This document shows positions 24,629 through 33,815 of a stretch of 64,000 nucleotides of DNA, one piece after another (position 1 is the first letter of the stretch; each line of letters begins with the position of its first letter). A program made the position numbers and the translations under genes. The notes under the pieces are model-generated. The model did not search any database. It saw nothing but the letters and a program-made list of their open reading frames with translations, and had not been told where the DNA came from. Source of the DNA: Stenotrophomonas sp. UBA2124 (GTDB taxonomy: Bacteria > Pseudomonadota > Gammaproteobacteria > Xanthomonadales > Xanthomonadaceae); NCBI GenBank assembly GCA_002329155.1, contig DCXY01000049.1, positions 186,918 to 250,917 on the forward strand, read 5' to 3'.

Positions 24629-26062
24629 ATGAACGCCGCCCAGACCTCTCCATTGGATTCGGTGGCCAGCGCACTGGCCAATGACTGGAAACAGCACCTG
24701 CTGGCCAGCGGCCCTGCTGTCCGCCAGCTGCTGGCGGACATTGCCGGTGAACATGCGGAAGAACTGGCCGCCCATTTCTACAGAGTCATGCTGAACGACA
24801 CGCGTGCGGCGCGTTCACTTTCACTTGACCAGGTGCGCGTACGCCTGCAGCCGGCCATGGTGGGCTGGGTGACTCGCCTGCTCGGTGCATCGCCGGACAA
24901 TGTGGAACAACTGCTCGCCGCCCAGCGCATCGTCGGCGATGTGCATGCGCGTGTCGGCATCCCGGTAGACCTGGTCACGCGCGGCACGCGCGTGCTCAAG
25001 CAGCGCATCTTCCAACTGGTCATCGACAGCGCCGGCCAGGGAGAAGTGGCCAGTGCCGCCATCACCAGCCTCTGCGCCTCGTTCGACATCGCGCTGGAAG
25101 GCATGAGCCTGGCCTACTCCAACGCACGCGAGCGGTCCTCGCGCACCGATGCCGCCTACCGCCTGTTCTCGCTGGTGCAGAACGTCAGCACCGAGCGCGA
25201 GCGCCAACGCGCCCTGCTGCTGGATTGGGAAAACACCCTGCTCTATGCACTGGCCAGCCAGGGCGACATGGCCGGCTTCCAGCCGCTGGCCCAGTCCGAG
25301 TTCGGCCTGTGGTTCACCCACAAGGGCATCCCCAGTTTTGGCGAAAGCTCGGAAACCCAGCAGATCAGCGCGCTCATCAGCGCGGTGGACAAACTGTTGC
25401 CCGCCGCCCTGCACCAGGAAGGCGACGCCCAGGCACGCAGCGCGCGGCTGCAGGAAGTGCGCCTGAAGGTAGCCCAGGTGCGCGACCTGCTGGGCATGCT
25501 GTTCGAGCGCATCGGCGAGCTGGATGCCGGCTGCGACGCGCTCACCAATCTGCTCAACCGCCGTTTCCTGCCCACCGTGCTGCGCCGTGAGATCAAGCTG
25601 GCCGAGGCCAGCGGCGGCAGCTTCGCGGTGCTCATGCTGGACCTGGACCACTTCAAGGGCATCAACGACCAGCACGGCCACGAGGCCGGCGACCGCGCCC
25701 TGCAGCACGTTGCCGGCATTCTGGGCCAGTACACCCGTGGCAGCGATTACGTGTTCCGCTACGGCGGCGAGGAATTCGTGGTGGTGCTGGTGGCCGTGGA
25801 CGAAAGCCAGGCGCTGGTGATCGCCGGCAGCCTGTGCCGCCGCATCGCCGAAACGCCGGTGGTGTTGGCCAATGGCCACCGCCTGTCGGTGAGCGCCAGC
25901 ATCGGCGTGGCCCTGCACGACGGCCACCCCGACTACGAACGGCTCATGGCACGCGCCGATGCGGCCATGTACCAGGCCAAGAAGCAGGGCCGCAACCGCG
26001 TGATCCTGGGCACCGACAGCACCCCGCCCGCGCCGGAGCGCGCGGCCCTGCTGCGCAGCTGA
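24629..26062 (+). CDS. Globin-coupled diguanylate cyclase
   Basis: A cytoplasmic oxygen-sensing enzyme that makes cyclic di-GMP. From ATG 24629 it has 477 residues; an ATG at 24569 is possible. Residues about 10-165 form a sensor globin with the candidate heme-binding H106 in IVGDVHARVGIPVDLV. A helical middle region (about 180-300) follows, then GGDEF (about 302-465) with DALTNLLNRRF, the active motif R-Y-GGEEF (379-383) and an inhibitory RxxD site (R370-D373) at the canonical five-residue distance. It should be active and product-inhibited, like E. coli DosC. It is divergent from the thiol genes. Confidence 0.9.
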   Translation: MNAAQTSPLDSVASALANDWKQHLLASGPAVRQLLADIAGEHAEELAAHFYRVMLNDTRAARSLSLDQVRVRLQPAMVGWVTRLLGASPDNVEQLLAAQRIVGDVHARVGIPVDLVTRGTRVLKQRIFQLVIDSAGQGEVASAAITSLCASFDIALEGMSLAYSNARERSSRTDAAYRLFSLVQNVSTERERQRALLLDWENTLLYALASQGDMAGFQPLAQSEFGLWFTHKGIPSFGESSETQQISALISAVDKLLPAALHQEGDAQARSARLQEVRLKVAQVRDLLGMLFERIGELDAGCDALTNLLNRRFLPTVLRREIKLAEASGGSFAVLMLDLDHFKGINDQHGHEAGDRALQHVAGILGQYTRGSDYVFRYGGEEFVVVLVAVDESQALVIAGSLCRRIAETPVVLANGHRLSVSASIGVALHDGHPDYERLMARADAAMYQAKKQGRNRVILGTDSTPPAPERAALLRS

Positions 26063-26157
26063 AGCGGCCAACCCGACCATTGGCATATGCCCGCACCCGC
26101 CGCCCGCACTACGCTGGGCTGACGGGTGCAACGGGCACCCTTCACAGGTCGCCTTCA

Positions 26158-27267
26158 ATGCCACTGCTCCGCATCCTCGCCCTGCTGCTCTGCGCCTGTA
26201 CCGGCGCGGTGGCGGCTGCGCACCCCCCACCGCCGGCAGCGCATGTCGATGCGGACGGCCCGTATGTGTTCCGCAAGGGCCACACACTGCAGGCACGCTG
26301 GGTCTGCGATGACCGCGTGGTCAGCCGGCGCCTGCGCCACGCGGACACCGCAGTGCAGCTGCCACCGGCCTGCGGCTATCCACACGCACTGACCCTGTCG
26401 CCACCGCGCAGCGCCGGCACGGCGGTACTGCCTGCAACACCGCGCATCGTTGCCCTGTCCGACATCCACGGCCAGTACGGCCTGCTGCGGCAGCTGCTGC
26501 GCGCCAACCAGGTGATTGATGCCGGCGACCGCTGGAATCTGGGCAGCGACACACTGGTGGTGGCCGGTGATGTGTTCGACCGTGGCCCGCAGGTCACCGA
26601 AGCGTTCTGGCTGCTGTACAGCCTGCAGCAGCAGGCACAGGCCGCCGGCGGCGCGGTGCACTTCGTGCTTGGCAACCACGAAACCATGGTGCTGTACGAC
26701 GACCTGCGCTACGTGAACCCCAAATACCTGCGCAGCGCGCAGCTGCTCGGCATGAGCTACCCGCAGCTGTATGGCGCCGGTTCGGTGATCGGCCAGTGGC
26801 TGCGCACGCGGCCGGTGCTGCTGCGCATCGGCGACACACTGTTTCTGCATGGCGGCATCTCGCCGCAGGCACTGCAGATGGCCTTGAACCCGGATGCCAC
26901 CAACGCCGCCTACCAGGCCTCGCTGGGCACGGCCAAGGCCGAGGTCAAGGCCAACCCCGTCACCGCACCGCTCTATGACGGCAAGACCAGCCCCATCTGG
27001 TACCGCGGCTATTTCGACGGGCACATGGATACCCCAGGCGTGCAGCACCTTCTGCAGCAGCTGGGCCTGCAGCGCATCGTGGTCGGCCACACCTCCATGC
27101 CGCATGTCAGCAGCTTCCACGACGGGCGCATCATCGCCATCGACAGCAGCATCAAGAACGGCGAGAACGGCGAACTGCTGTTCATCGAAGACGGCAAGCT
27201 CAGCCGTGGCCTGCTGGATGGCAGCCGCGTGCCGTTGGTTGAGGGCCAGCCGCAGCGTGATGACTGA
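26158..27267 (+). CDS. Secreted calcineurin-like metallophosphatase
   Basis: A 369-residue protein with a signal peptide (LLRILALLLCACTGAVAAAH). The two-metal phosphoesterase motifs occur in order: LSDIHGQYG, VVAGDVFDRGPQ, LGNHETM, and the late histidine motif VVGHTSMPH. This set matches the PPP-like bacterial protein phosphatases first described in Shewanella. Substrates are unknown, with phosphoproteins or phosphomonoesters in the periplasm possible. The gene stands alone, 95 bases after the diguanylate cyclase. Confidence 0.85.
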   Translation: MPLLRILALLLCACTGAVAAAHPPPPAAHVDADGPYVFRKGHTLQARWVCDDRVVSRRLRHADTAVQLPPACGYPHALTLSPPRSAGTAVLPATPRIVALSDIHGQYGLLRQLLRANQVIDAGDRWNLGSDTLVVAGDVFDRGPQVTEAFWLLYSLQQQAQAAGGAVHFVLGNHETMVLYDDLRYVNPKYLRSAQLLGMSYPQLYGAGSVIGQWLRTRPVLLRIGDTLFLHGGISPQALQMALNPDATNAAYQASLGTAKAEVKANPVTAPLYDGKTSPIWYRGYFDGHMDTPGVQHLLQQLGLQRIVVGHTSMPHVSSFHDGRIIAIDSSIKNGENGELLFIEDGKLSRGLLDGSRVPLVEGQPQRDD

Positions 27268-27343
27268 AGCGCCGTGGCCGTGCATGTGGCTGGCACTCGC
27301 CGGCATGCATGCGCTGCTGCGCGCGCCGGGCTGACCACCCCGC

Positions 27344-28012
27344 TCAGAAGTCCCTGTGCGATGCACTGGCCAGCATGGCCAGGTAGTCGGGGTCGAGAAT
27401 TCGCCACTCACGCTGCTGGCCGCTCACACGCCCCGCACGCTGCCACTCGGCCAACAGCCGGCTCAGTGTTTCCGGGCGCACGCCAAGGCGGGCAGCCACC
27501 TGCCGTATCTGCAGTGGCAGGTGCACGCGGCAGGGCTCGTCGCTGCTGCGCAGCGACAGAAGATAGGCGGCAAGGCGCTGCGCGGTTGAACTGCCGGTGA
27601 GCCAATCCACCTCGTTGGTGAGCTGGTAGACCCGCTCGCCCATCCATTGCAGCATCCGCAGTGCAAACCCGGCATCGGCGCTGCAGGCCTGCCGCAGTGC
27701 CTGCCCTGGCAAGCGCAGCACCAGCAGCGTTCCCTGCGCCCGCGCACTCATGGGGTAGCGGCCATGCGGCATGAACATGGCCGCCTCAGCCACCAGCTGC
27801 CCGGGGCCGAATATCCGGTAGACACGCTCCTCGCCATCCTGGCCGGTGCGCAGCACTTCAACCCAGCCTTCAAGCACGAACATGCAGTGGTGCGCGGCAT
27901 CGCCCTCGCGGAACAACCAACGCCCCGCAGCCAGCCGCCGCAATACCGCCGCTTCACACAGGGAGTGCGCGGTTGCAGGTTGCAGCTCACGGAACAAGGC
28001 GTGCTCAACCAT
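27344..28012 (-). CDS. Crp/Fnr-family regulator, DNR-like
   Basis: A 222-residue transcription factor resembling DNR of Pseudomonas. It has a cyclic-nucleotide-type beta-barrel (AAGRWLFREGDAAHHCMFVL), a DNR-like stretch LVAEAAMFMPHGRYP, a long dimer helix and a C-terminal helix-turn-helix (QIRQVAARLGVRPETLSRLL). No N-terminal cysteine cluster is present, so it is not an iron-sulfur FNR; heme/NO sensing as in DNR is possible. I set the start at 28012 because an FNR-type half-palindrome (28031-28044) then falls in the intergenic space. Starts at 28066-28099 are possible but would put that site inside the gene. Confidence 0.82.
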   Translation of the reverse strand: MVEHALFRELQPATAHSLCEAAVLRRLAAGRWLFREGDAAHHCMFVLEGWVEVLRTGQDGEERVYRIFGPGQLVAEAAMFMPHGRYPMSARAQGTLLVLRLPGQALRQACSADAGFALRMLQWMGERVYQLTNEVDWLTGSSTAQRLAAYLLSLRSSDEPCRVHLPLQIRQVAARLGVRPETLSRLLAEWQRAGRVSGQQREWRILDPDYLAMLASASHRDF

Positions 28013-28030
28013 CGCATCGGCACGTGCGAC

Positions 28031-28044
28031 TTGACCTATGTCAT
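28031..28044. promoter_or_regulatory. Putative DNR/FNR-type site between divergent genes
   Basis: TTGACCTATGTCAT is a near-perfect dyad of the type TTGAC-N4-GTCAA (one mismatch in the last base), as bound by DNR/NnrR-like regulators. It lies between the DNR-like gene (reading left) and the ABC importer operon (reading right) and could serve both. Confidence 0.5.
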
Positions 28045-28078
28045 TTGAGAAGGGGCGTGTGGGCATGAACATGGCCAC

Positions 28079-29136
28079 ATGAGAATACGTCTTATTCATA
28101 GCCTTGTATCGGCCTTGTTCGGCATTGCCGCCAGCGCACTTGTGCTTGCACTGGCGCTGGCCGGCTGTAGCCGCGTGCAGCCGGGCACAGAGCACGCCAC
28201 CCCGCCGGCACCGGCCTTCCAAGCCGCACTGCCTGCGCTGCGCCTGGCCGGGCCCCGGGCGCGGTGGTCAGCTTCCCCTTGATGCGCATGGCCCAGACCG
28301 GCGTAACGGTGGGTCAGCAGCGGCACACGGCCAGCTTCCAGCTCTGGCAGAGCGCGGACCAGCTGCGGGTCATGCTTGCCCGTGATGAGCTGGACTACAG
28401 CGCGGTGCCAGCCAATCTGCCGGCCCTCATGTCCAACCGTGGCGAACCGGTACGCCTGCTCAACATCTCCGTCTGGGGCCTGCTCTGGCTGGTCAGCCGC
28501 GAGCCTGACGTACATGGTTTCTCCGACCTGCGCGGGCGCACCCTGCTTACCCCGTTCCGCCGTGACATGGGCGCGATCATGCTGCAGGAACTGTATGCCG
28601 CGCAGGGCATGCAGCCCGGCCACGACCTGCAGTTGCACCAATCCCGCGATGCGCTGGACGCGGTAAGCCTGATGCTGGCCGGCAAGGCCGACCACGCCGT
28701 GCTGCCCGAGCCCACCGCCTCGCTGCTGCTGTACCGCAGCCATCAGCAAGGCGGTGCACCGCTGTACCGGGTACAGAGCCTGCAGGCGGCCTGGGCACAG
28801 CAGTTCCCGCAGCAGCCGGAATTGCCGCAGGCGGGGGTGATGGCTGCCGCCTCCACGGCCGGGAACGTGGCCATGGACCAGGCCATCGTCAGTGCGTATG
28901 CGCAGGCCGCGCACTGGTGCAAGAGCACACCGCCGGCCTGTGCCGCGCTGGCCCAACAATACCTGCCGCACATGCCGCTGCCGGCACTGGAGGAGTCCAT
29001 CCGGGTTACGCGCCTTGATGGCCTGCCTGCCGCGCAGGTACGCCCGCAACTGGAGGCGCTGTACCAGCTGATTCTCGACGGCCAGCCCGAAACCATTGGT
29101 GGCCGCCTGCCAGCTGCGGCGGTCTACGGCCCATGA
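28079..29136 (+). pseudogene. ABC transporter substrate-binding lipoprotein, broken by a one-base frameshift
   Basis: The first frame (28079-28282) encodes a lipoprotein signal with lipobox LAGC and runs to ...LPALRLAGP, then out of frame. The second frame (from about 28258 to 29136) continues with GAVVSFPLMRMAQTGVTV and the rest of an NMT1/ThiY/SsuA-like binding protein. Adding one base in the GC run at 28250-28260 (GGGCCCCGGGC) would join them into one protein of about 352 residues. Either the gene is truly disrupted or the base was lost in sequencing. A GTG at 28264 could give a 290-residue product, but without a signal peptide. It heads the importer operon. Confidence 0.75.
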
Positions 29137-29933
29137 CCACGCACGCACCCTCGCCACGCGAACTGCTGCTGTGGTCGGCACTGGGCCTGCTTGCCATCGG
29201 TGTGGCGTGGCAGCTCACCGCGCAGCGGCTCGGGCCATTGCTGATGGCCACCCCGGCACAGACCTGCCACGCACTGGTGGAACTGGTGGGCAGTGCGGCT
29301 TTCCTGCACCACGCCCGTACCAGCCTGCTGCGGGTGGCATGCGGTGTTGGGCTGGGCATCGTGCTCGGCCTGCTGCTTGGCCTGCTCGCCGGCCACCACC
29401 CCCGCCTGCGCGCCGCGCTTGAACCCCTGCGCTGGGTGCTGATGTCGGTACCGGGCGTGATCGTGGTGGTGCTGGCAATGCTCTGGTTCGGCATGGGCAC
29501 ACCGATGGTGGTGTTCATCGGCGTGGCGCTGCTCGCACCCGGCGTATACGTGCACACGCTCAAAGGGCTGCTGCTGGTTGACCCGGCGCTGCTGGAAATG
29601 GCGCGCGTCTATCGCTTCGGCATCTGGCGCCGGCTGCACCATGTCGTGCTGCCCACACTGGCGCCGCCGCTGTGCGCGGCGCTGCTGGTATCCACCGCCG
29701 GCGGTGTGCGGCTGGTGGTGATGGCCGAGGTCATCGGCGCAATGGACGGCGCCGGCTTTGCACTGGCCAATGCCCGCAGCACCTTCGACAGCGGCCAGCT
29801 GTATGCCTGGGTGGTGCTGGTCCTTGCGCTGGTGGCACTGCTGGAACTGGGCCTGCTGCGGCCGTTGCAGCGCCGGCTTGCCCGCTGGCAGGACGACGCG
29901 CCGGCGCCAGGCACGGGGGCCACCCATGCTTGA
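29133..29933 (+). CDS. ABC transporter permease (SsuC/TauC type)
   Basis: A 266-residue inner-membrane permease with about six helices. The EAA loop that docks the ATPase is visible as EMARVYRFGIWRRLHHVVLPTLAPPL, in the second half. It belongs to the nitrate/sulfonate/taurine/pyrimidine-precursor importer class. It overlaps the binding-protein gene by four bases and the ATPase gene by eight. The substrate cannot be read from sequence. Confidence 0.88.
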   Translation: MTTHAPSPRELLLWSALGLLAIGVAWQLTAQRLGPLLMATPAQTCHALVELVGSAAFLHHARTSLLRVACGVGLGIVLGLLLGLLAGHHPRLRAALEPLRWVLMSVPGVIVVVLAMLWFGMGTPMVVFIGVALLAPGVYVHTLKGLLLVDPALLEMARVYRFGIWRRLHHVVLPTLAPPLCAALLVSTAGGVRLVVMAEVIGAMDGAGFALANARSTFDSGQLYAWVVLVLALVALLELGLLRPLQRRLARWQDDAPAPGTGATHA

Positions 29934-30627
29934 GCTCAAAGGCGTGGTACTGAAGCGCGGCGAACAGCGCGTGCTGGATGGGGTTGAGCTGCGCATCGCG
30001 CCGGGTGAGCGCGTTGGGCTGGTTGGCCCCAGCGGCACCGGCAAGAGCAGCCTGTTGAAACTGGTGGCCGGCCTGCTTGAACCCACCTCGGGCCACTGCA
30101 TCAACCAGTTCGCGCGCACCACCATGGCCTTCCAGGAGCCACGGTTGCTGCCATGGCGCAATGTGCGCGAAAACCTGTGCATTCCCCTGCAGGCAGCCGG
30201 CCAGCAACGCGCTGCTGCCGAGCGCACTGCCAACCAATGGCTGCAACGCATGGGCCTGGCCAGCCGCGCCGATGCCTGGCCGCGGCAGCTCTCCGGCGGC
30301 ATGGCGCAACGGGTTGCGCTTGCGCGTGCATTCGCCACGGCGCCGGGGCTGCTGCTTCTGGATGAACCCTTCGCCGCGCTCGACCCTGCCCTGCGCCGCG
30401 AACTGGGCGCGCTCTGCGATGCCGAACTGGCCCGCACCGGCGCCGCATTGCTGTGCGTCAGCCACCACCCGCAGGAGCTGGCCGAGCGCGTGCACCGCTG
30501 CCTGCTGCTGCAACACGGGCGCCTGCTGCCCTATCCCCTGCCCCGGCCCGCCATGCCAGCTGCCAGCCCCCTTACTCCCGCCATGTTCCCCGGGTGCACT
30601 GCATTGCAGAGGTCGAGTGCGTCATGA
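29926..30627 (+). CDS. ABC transporter ATP-binding protein
   Basis: A 233-residue ATPase starting at 29926, inside the end of the permease gene. The motifs are in order: Walker A GPSGTGKSSL (about 35-44), Q-loop TMAFQEPRLLPW, signature LSGGMAQRVALARAF, Walker B LLLLDEPFAALD and switch histidine SHHPQE. It resembles SsuB/TauB. Its last bases overlap the CopD-like gene (ATGA), so the importer and that gene are cotranslated. Confidence 0.92.
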   Translation: MLELKGVVLKRGEQRVLDGVELRIAPGERVGLVGPSGTGKSSLLKLVAGLLEPTSGHCINQFARTTMAFQEPRLLPWRNVRENLCIPLQAAGQQRAAAERTANQWLQRMGLASRADAWPRQLSGGMAQRVALARAFATAPGLLLLDEPFAALDPALRRELGALCDAELARTGAALLCVSHHPQELAERVHRCLLLQHGRLLPYPLPRPAMPAASPLTPAMFPGCTALQRSSAS

Positions 30628-31067
30628 GCAACTACGCCATCTTCAACATCCTGCATCTGTTTGCCGCCTTCATCTTTGTCGGCACGGTCTTCTTCGAGGT
30701 GCTCATTCTTGAGGCCGTGCGCAAACGGGTGCCGCGCAACGTGATGCACCAGCTGGAAACCGGCATAGGCGCCCGCGCACGCGAACTGATGCCATGGGTG
30801 CTGGCAACCCTGTATGCCAGCGGGCTGGGCATGGCGTGGCGTTACCGCGAGCTGCTCGCGCATCCGCTTCAGAACAGCTTCGGCCTGCTGCTGACAATCA
30901 AGATCGGCCTGGCCCTGAGCGTGTTCGGCCACTTCCTCTATGCCATGCACCTGCGCCGCAGGGGCCGGCTGGCATCCACCGCATTCAAGCGTATCCACCT
31001 GAGTGTTTTCAGCCACATGGTCGGCATCGTGCTGCTGGCCAAGTTGATGTTCCACCTCGGTTGGTGA
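30624..31067 (+). CDS. CopD-like four-helix membrane protein
   Basis: A 147-residue membrane protein with four predicted helices. Histidines sit in or next to helices (NILHLFAAFIFVG, FGHFLYAMHLRR, HLSVFSHMVGIVLL, KLMFHLGW), a pattern seen in heme- or copper-binding CopD-like proteins. Translation is coupled to the ABC ATPase by a four-base overlap, and a TonB receptor gene follows after 30 bases. A role in metal or heme handling for this import locus is plausible but unproven. Confidence 0.7.
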   Translation: MSNYAIFNILHLFAAFIFVGTVFFEVLILEAVRKRVPRNVMHQLETGIGARARELMPWVLATLYASGLGMAWRYRELLAHPLQNSFGLLLTIKIGLALSVFGHFLYAMHLRRRGRLASTAFKRIHLSVFSHMVGIVLLAKLMFHLGW

Positions 31068-31097
31068 CTCCGTTCCTCCGCCCCCACAGGCACCGCA

Positions 31098-33209
31098 ATG
31101 ACAGTACGTCTCTGTTCCCTTCCACTGGCCATATGCACTGCACTGGCCTGCCCGCCCGCCTTTGCCGACGCCAGCGATGCCGTCGATCTGGACCGCATCA
31201 CCGTGCTTGGGCGCAGGGATACCACTCCCGTGGCGCCCAACCTGGCCAGCGAGCATGCACGCCTGCAGCGCGTGCCCGGTGGCACCAACCTGATCGAGCT
31301 GCGCGGGGCCGGCCGCCAGGCCACCCTGCGTGATGCACTGGAGCACCAGCCGGGCATCGTGCTGCAGGAATTCTTTGGCGGCATCGACCAGCCCAGGCTC
31401 AACATCCGTGGCTCCGGCATCCAGAGCAACCCGGTGAACCGTGGCGTGTTGCTGCTGCAGGACGGCATTCCGCTCAACGAGGCTGATGGCTCTTTCGTCA
31501 TCGGCCTGCTGGAGCAACGCAATGCCGCCTTCATCAGCGCCCGCCGTGGCGCCAACGCACTCAACCCCGGCGCCACCACGCTGGGCGGTGAAGTTGATTT
31601 CTTCAGCCTCAATGGTGCCGACGAACGCGGCCGGCTGCGCCTTGAAGGCGGCAGTGACGGGCGCCAGGGCGGGCAGTTGGCCTGGGGCGGCAGCAATGAA
31701 CATGGCGACTGGTGGCTGGGCAGCAGCCACGACCAGTACGACGGCTACCGCCGCCATGCCGATGGCGAGCGTGACGCCATCCACTTCAACAGCGGCTGGC
31801 GCGGCAGCGGGACTTTCAGCAACCGCACCTGGGCATCATGGACCGACCTGTTCTTCCATATTCCCAACGTGGTGCCCAAGGCCCGCATCCACACCGACCC
31901 GCGCGGCGTGATGGGCGATGACAACACCCCGCAGGACAGGATGGCCAACGTCTACCTGCGCAACCCGCTGCGCGATACCCGGCAACTGCGCCTGGCCAAT
32001 GCATCGGAATGGGGTGCCGACGACTCCCGCCACACGCTGGGCCTGTGGTGGCAGCGCACCGATGATCTGTTCAAGAACCCGACCGTGCACAACGTCAGCG
32101 ATTCGGACACCTGGGGCACGCAATACCAATGGCAGGTGGCGCAGGGCAACTGGGATTACCGGCTGGCTGCGGCCTACACCTCCGGCGACACCAAGCGTGA
32201 CTTCTACGCCAACAACCCGGCCAATGGCACCCGCCTGCAGCGTTTCGGCCATTACGACCTGGACGCCTCCAGCCTTGACCTGGTTGCAGCACTGGGCTGG
32301 CAGGCAACATCGAGCCTGCACCTGCTGGCCGAAAGCAAATGGAGCCGTGCCGAACGCAACGCCACCGACCGCACCGGTGGACGTGGTCTTGACCAACGCT
32401 ATACCCACGCCAGCCCACGCATCGGCGCGGCCTGGCAGCCGGCTGCGCAGCTGCGCCTTTTCGCAAACCTCAGCCGCAGCAATGAAGTACCCACCTGGTG
32501 GGAGATTGCCGCCGCCGAAGCCCCGGCCAACAACCCGGCCGCAGCGCGGGCGCAGTTGTTGCCGCTGCGCGTGCAGACCGCCGATACCATCGAACTCGGC
32601 GCCAACGGCCACATCGGCAATAGCGGTGGCAATGGCATGAACTGGAGCCTGGTGGCATACCGCAGCAAGGCTGATGACGAGCTGATGTCGATGGTTGATG
32701 ACACCGGCAGCCGCACCGGCACCTGGAACTACACCGCCGGCACCACCCACCAGGGCGTGGAAGCCGGTGTGGATGGCCGCCTGGCCCTGACCTACAGCAG
32801 CACGCTGGACTACCGCCTGGCTTGGACGTGGAGCGATTTCACCTTCGACGGCGGTCAGTTTGCCGGCAACCAGATTGCCGGCGTGCCCGAACACCTGCTC
32901 AGCGCCGAGGTCATGTGGGGCAGCGGTGGCTGGCGCCTTGGCCCGAACGCACGCTGGCTGCCGCGCGACACCCCCACCGACCACGCAAACACCCGCGAGG
33001 TGTACCAGGATGGCTACGCACTGCTCGGCTTCCGCATTGATTACACCGCCGCTGACGGCCGCTGGACCGCATTCCTGCATGCCGACAACCTCACCGATCG
33101 CCGCTATGCCAGCAGTTACGTGATACGCAACCAGGGCACGCTGGCGCAACCCGGCTTCCTGCCCGGCGTGGGCCGCAGCGGCAGCGTGGGCTTCACATGG
33201 CGGTTCTGA
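31098..33209 (+). CDS. TonB-dependent outer-membrane receptor
   Basis: A 703-residue receptor with a signal peptide ending near AFADA, and a TonB box (DRITVLGRR) right after it. The plug domain (about 45-170) contains PRLNIRGSGIQSNPVNRGVL and the barrel ends in the aromatic C-terminus VGRSGSVGFTWRF. It lacks an STN signalling domain, unlike the receptor at 41-44 kb. Its position behind an ABC importer and CopD-like gene suggests that these move one substrate across both membranes; its identity (metal chelate, siderophore or small organic) is unknown. Confidence 0.9.
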   Translation: MTVRLCSLPLAICTALACPPAFADASDAVDLDRITVLGRRDTTPVAPNLASEHARLQRVPGGTNLIELRGAGRQATLRDALEHQPGIVLQEFFGGIDQPRLNIRGSGIQSNPVNRGVLLLQDGIPLNEADGSFVIGLLEQRNAAFISARRGANALNPGATTLGGEVDFFSLNGADERGRLRLEGGSDGRQGGQLAWGGSNEHGDWWLGSSHDQYDGYRRHADGERDAIHFNSGWRGSGTFSNRTWASWTDLFFHIPNVVPKARIHTDPRGVMGDDNTPQDRMANVYLRNPLRDTRQLRLANASEWGADDSRHTLGLWWQRTDDLFKNPTVHNVSDSDTWGTQYQWQVAQGNWDYRLAAAYTSGDTKRDFYANNPANGTRLQRFGHYDLDASSLDLVAALGWQATSSLHLLAESKWSRAERNATDRTGGRGLDQRYTHASPRIGAAWQPAAQLRLFANLSRSNEVPTWWEIAAAEAPANNPAAARAQLLPLRVQTADTIELGANGHIGNSGGNGMNWSLVAYRSKADDELMSMVDDTGSRTGTWNYTAGTTHQGVEAGVDGRLALTYSSTLDYRLAWTWSDFTFDGGQFAGNQIAGVPEHLLSAEVMWGSGGWRLGPNARWLPRDTPTDHANTREVYQDGYALLGFRIDYTAADGRWTAFLHADNLTDRRYASSYVIRNQGTLAQPGFLPGVGRSGSVGFTWRF

Positions 33210-33318
33210 ACACAGCGTCCGTGCCCGGGTGCCAGCACGCACTGCGGGCTACCGCTCATGACCGTGGCAACACCATGGCAACGGCAACAACACGACCCCG
33301 GCAACAAGGAGAACCGCA

Positions 33319-33735
33319 ATGAACCTGCACCCGGCCCTGCTACTGGCCTCCATGGCGGCAACGGCGCTGCTGCCTGTCGCCACCCAGGCGGCAACGCCTG
33401 TCCCAGCTCCGGCGCCCGTACCACGGCTCGCCGACCTCGTACCACTTGGCGATCTGACGGGCGAACGCCGGGTGACGCCCATAGGCCAGTACGCCGCCAC
33501 CCGCCTGATGCAAGTGCAGCTGAAGGCCGGCACCCGCATGCCAGCGCATTCGGCACCCGAGCGGGTGCTGGTGGTGGTATTGGCTGGCCGTGGCAGCTTC
33601 GGTTTCGGCACTGAGCAGGTTGCCCTGCATGAGCGTCAGGTGCTGCATATGGCACCGGGCGAGGAGCACGCCGTCAGTGCGGAAACCGATCTGGACCTGC
33701 TGCTGGTCCGCATTGACGAAACCACACCCGGCTGA
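33319..33735 (+). CDS. Exported small cupin-domain protein
   Basis: A 138-residue protein with an N-terminal signal peptide (LLLASMAATALLPVATQAA) and one cupin barrel. The cupin motifs are GTRMPAHSAPERVLVVVLAGRG and, later, VLHMAPGEEHAVSAETD, with candidate metal-binding histidines. It follows the TonB receptor after about 110 bases in the same direction. The function is unknown; periplasmic metal or ligand binding is possible. Confidence 0.8.
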   Translation: MNLHPALLLASMAATALLPVATQAATPVPAPAPVPRLADLVPLGDLTGERRVTPIGQYAATRLMQVQLKAGTRMPAHSAPERVLVVVLAGRGSFGFGTEQVALHERQVLHMAPGEEHAVSAETDLDLLLVRIDETTPG

Positions 33736-33743
33736 GCCCACGC

Positions 33744-33780
33744 CTGCCAGCCCCGCCTGCATGGCGGGCGGGGCTGGCAG
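33744..33780. terminator. Hairpin between convergent genes
   Basis: A perfect 14-pair stem (33744-33757 with 33767-33780) and a nine-base loop, between the cupin gene (right end) and the leftward DUF2249 gene. It has no T-run on either side. It is probably a bidirectional stop or mRNA-protecting structure. Confidence 0.55.
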
Positions 33781-33815
33781 CAACCGTTACGAAGTATGTG
33801 TGGCCGCGTGATGGT

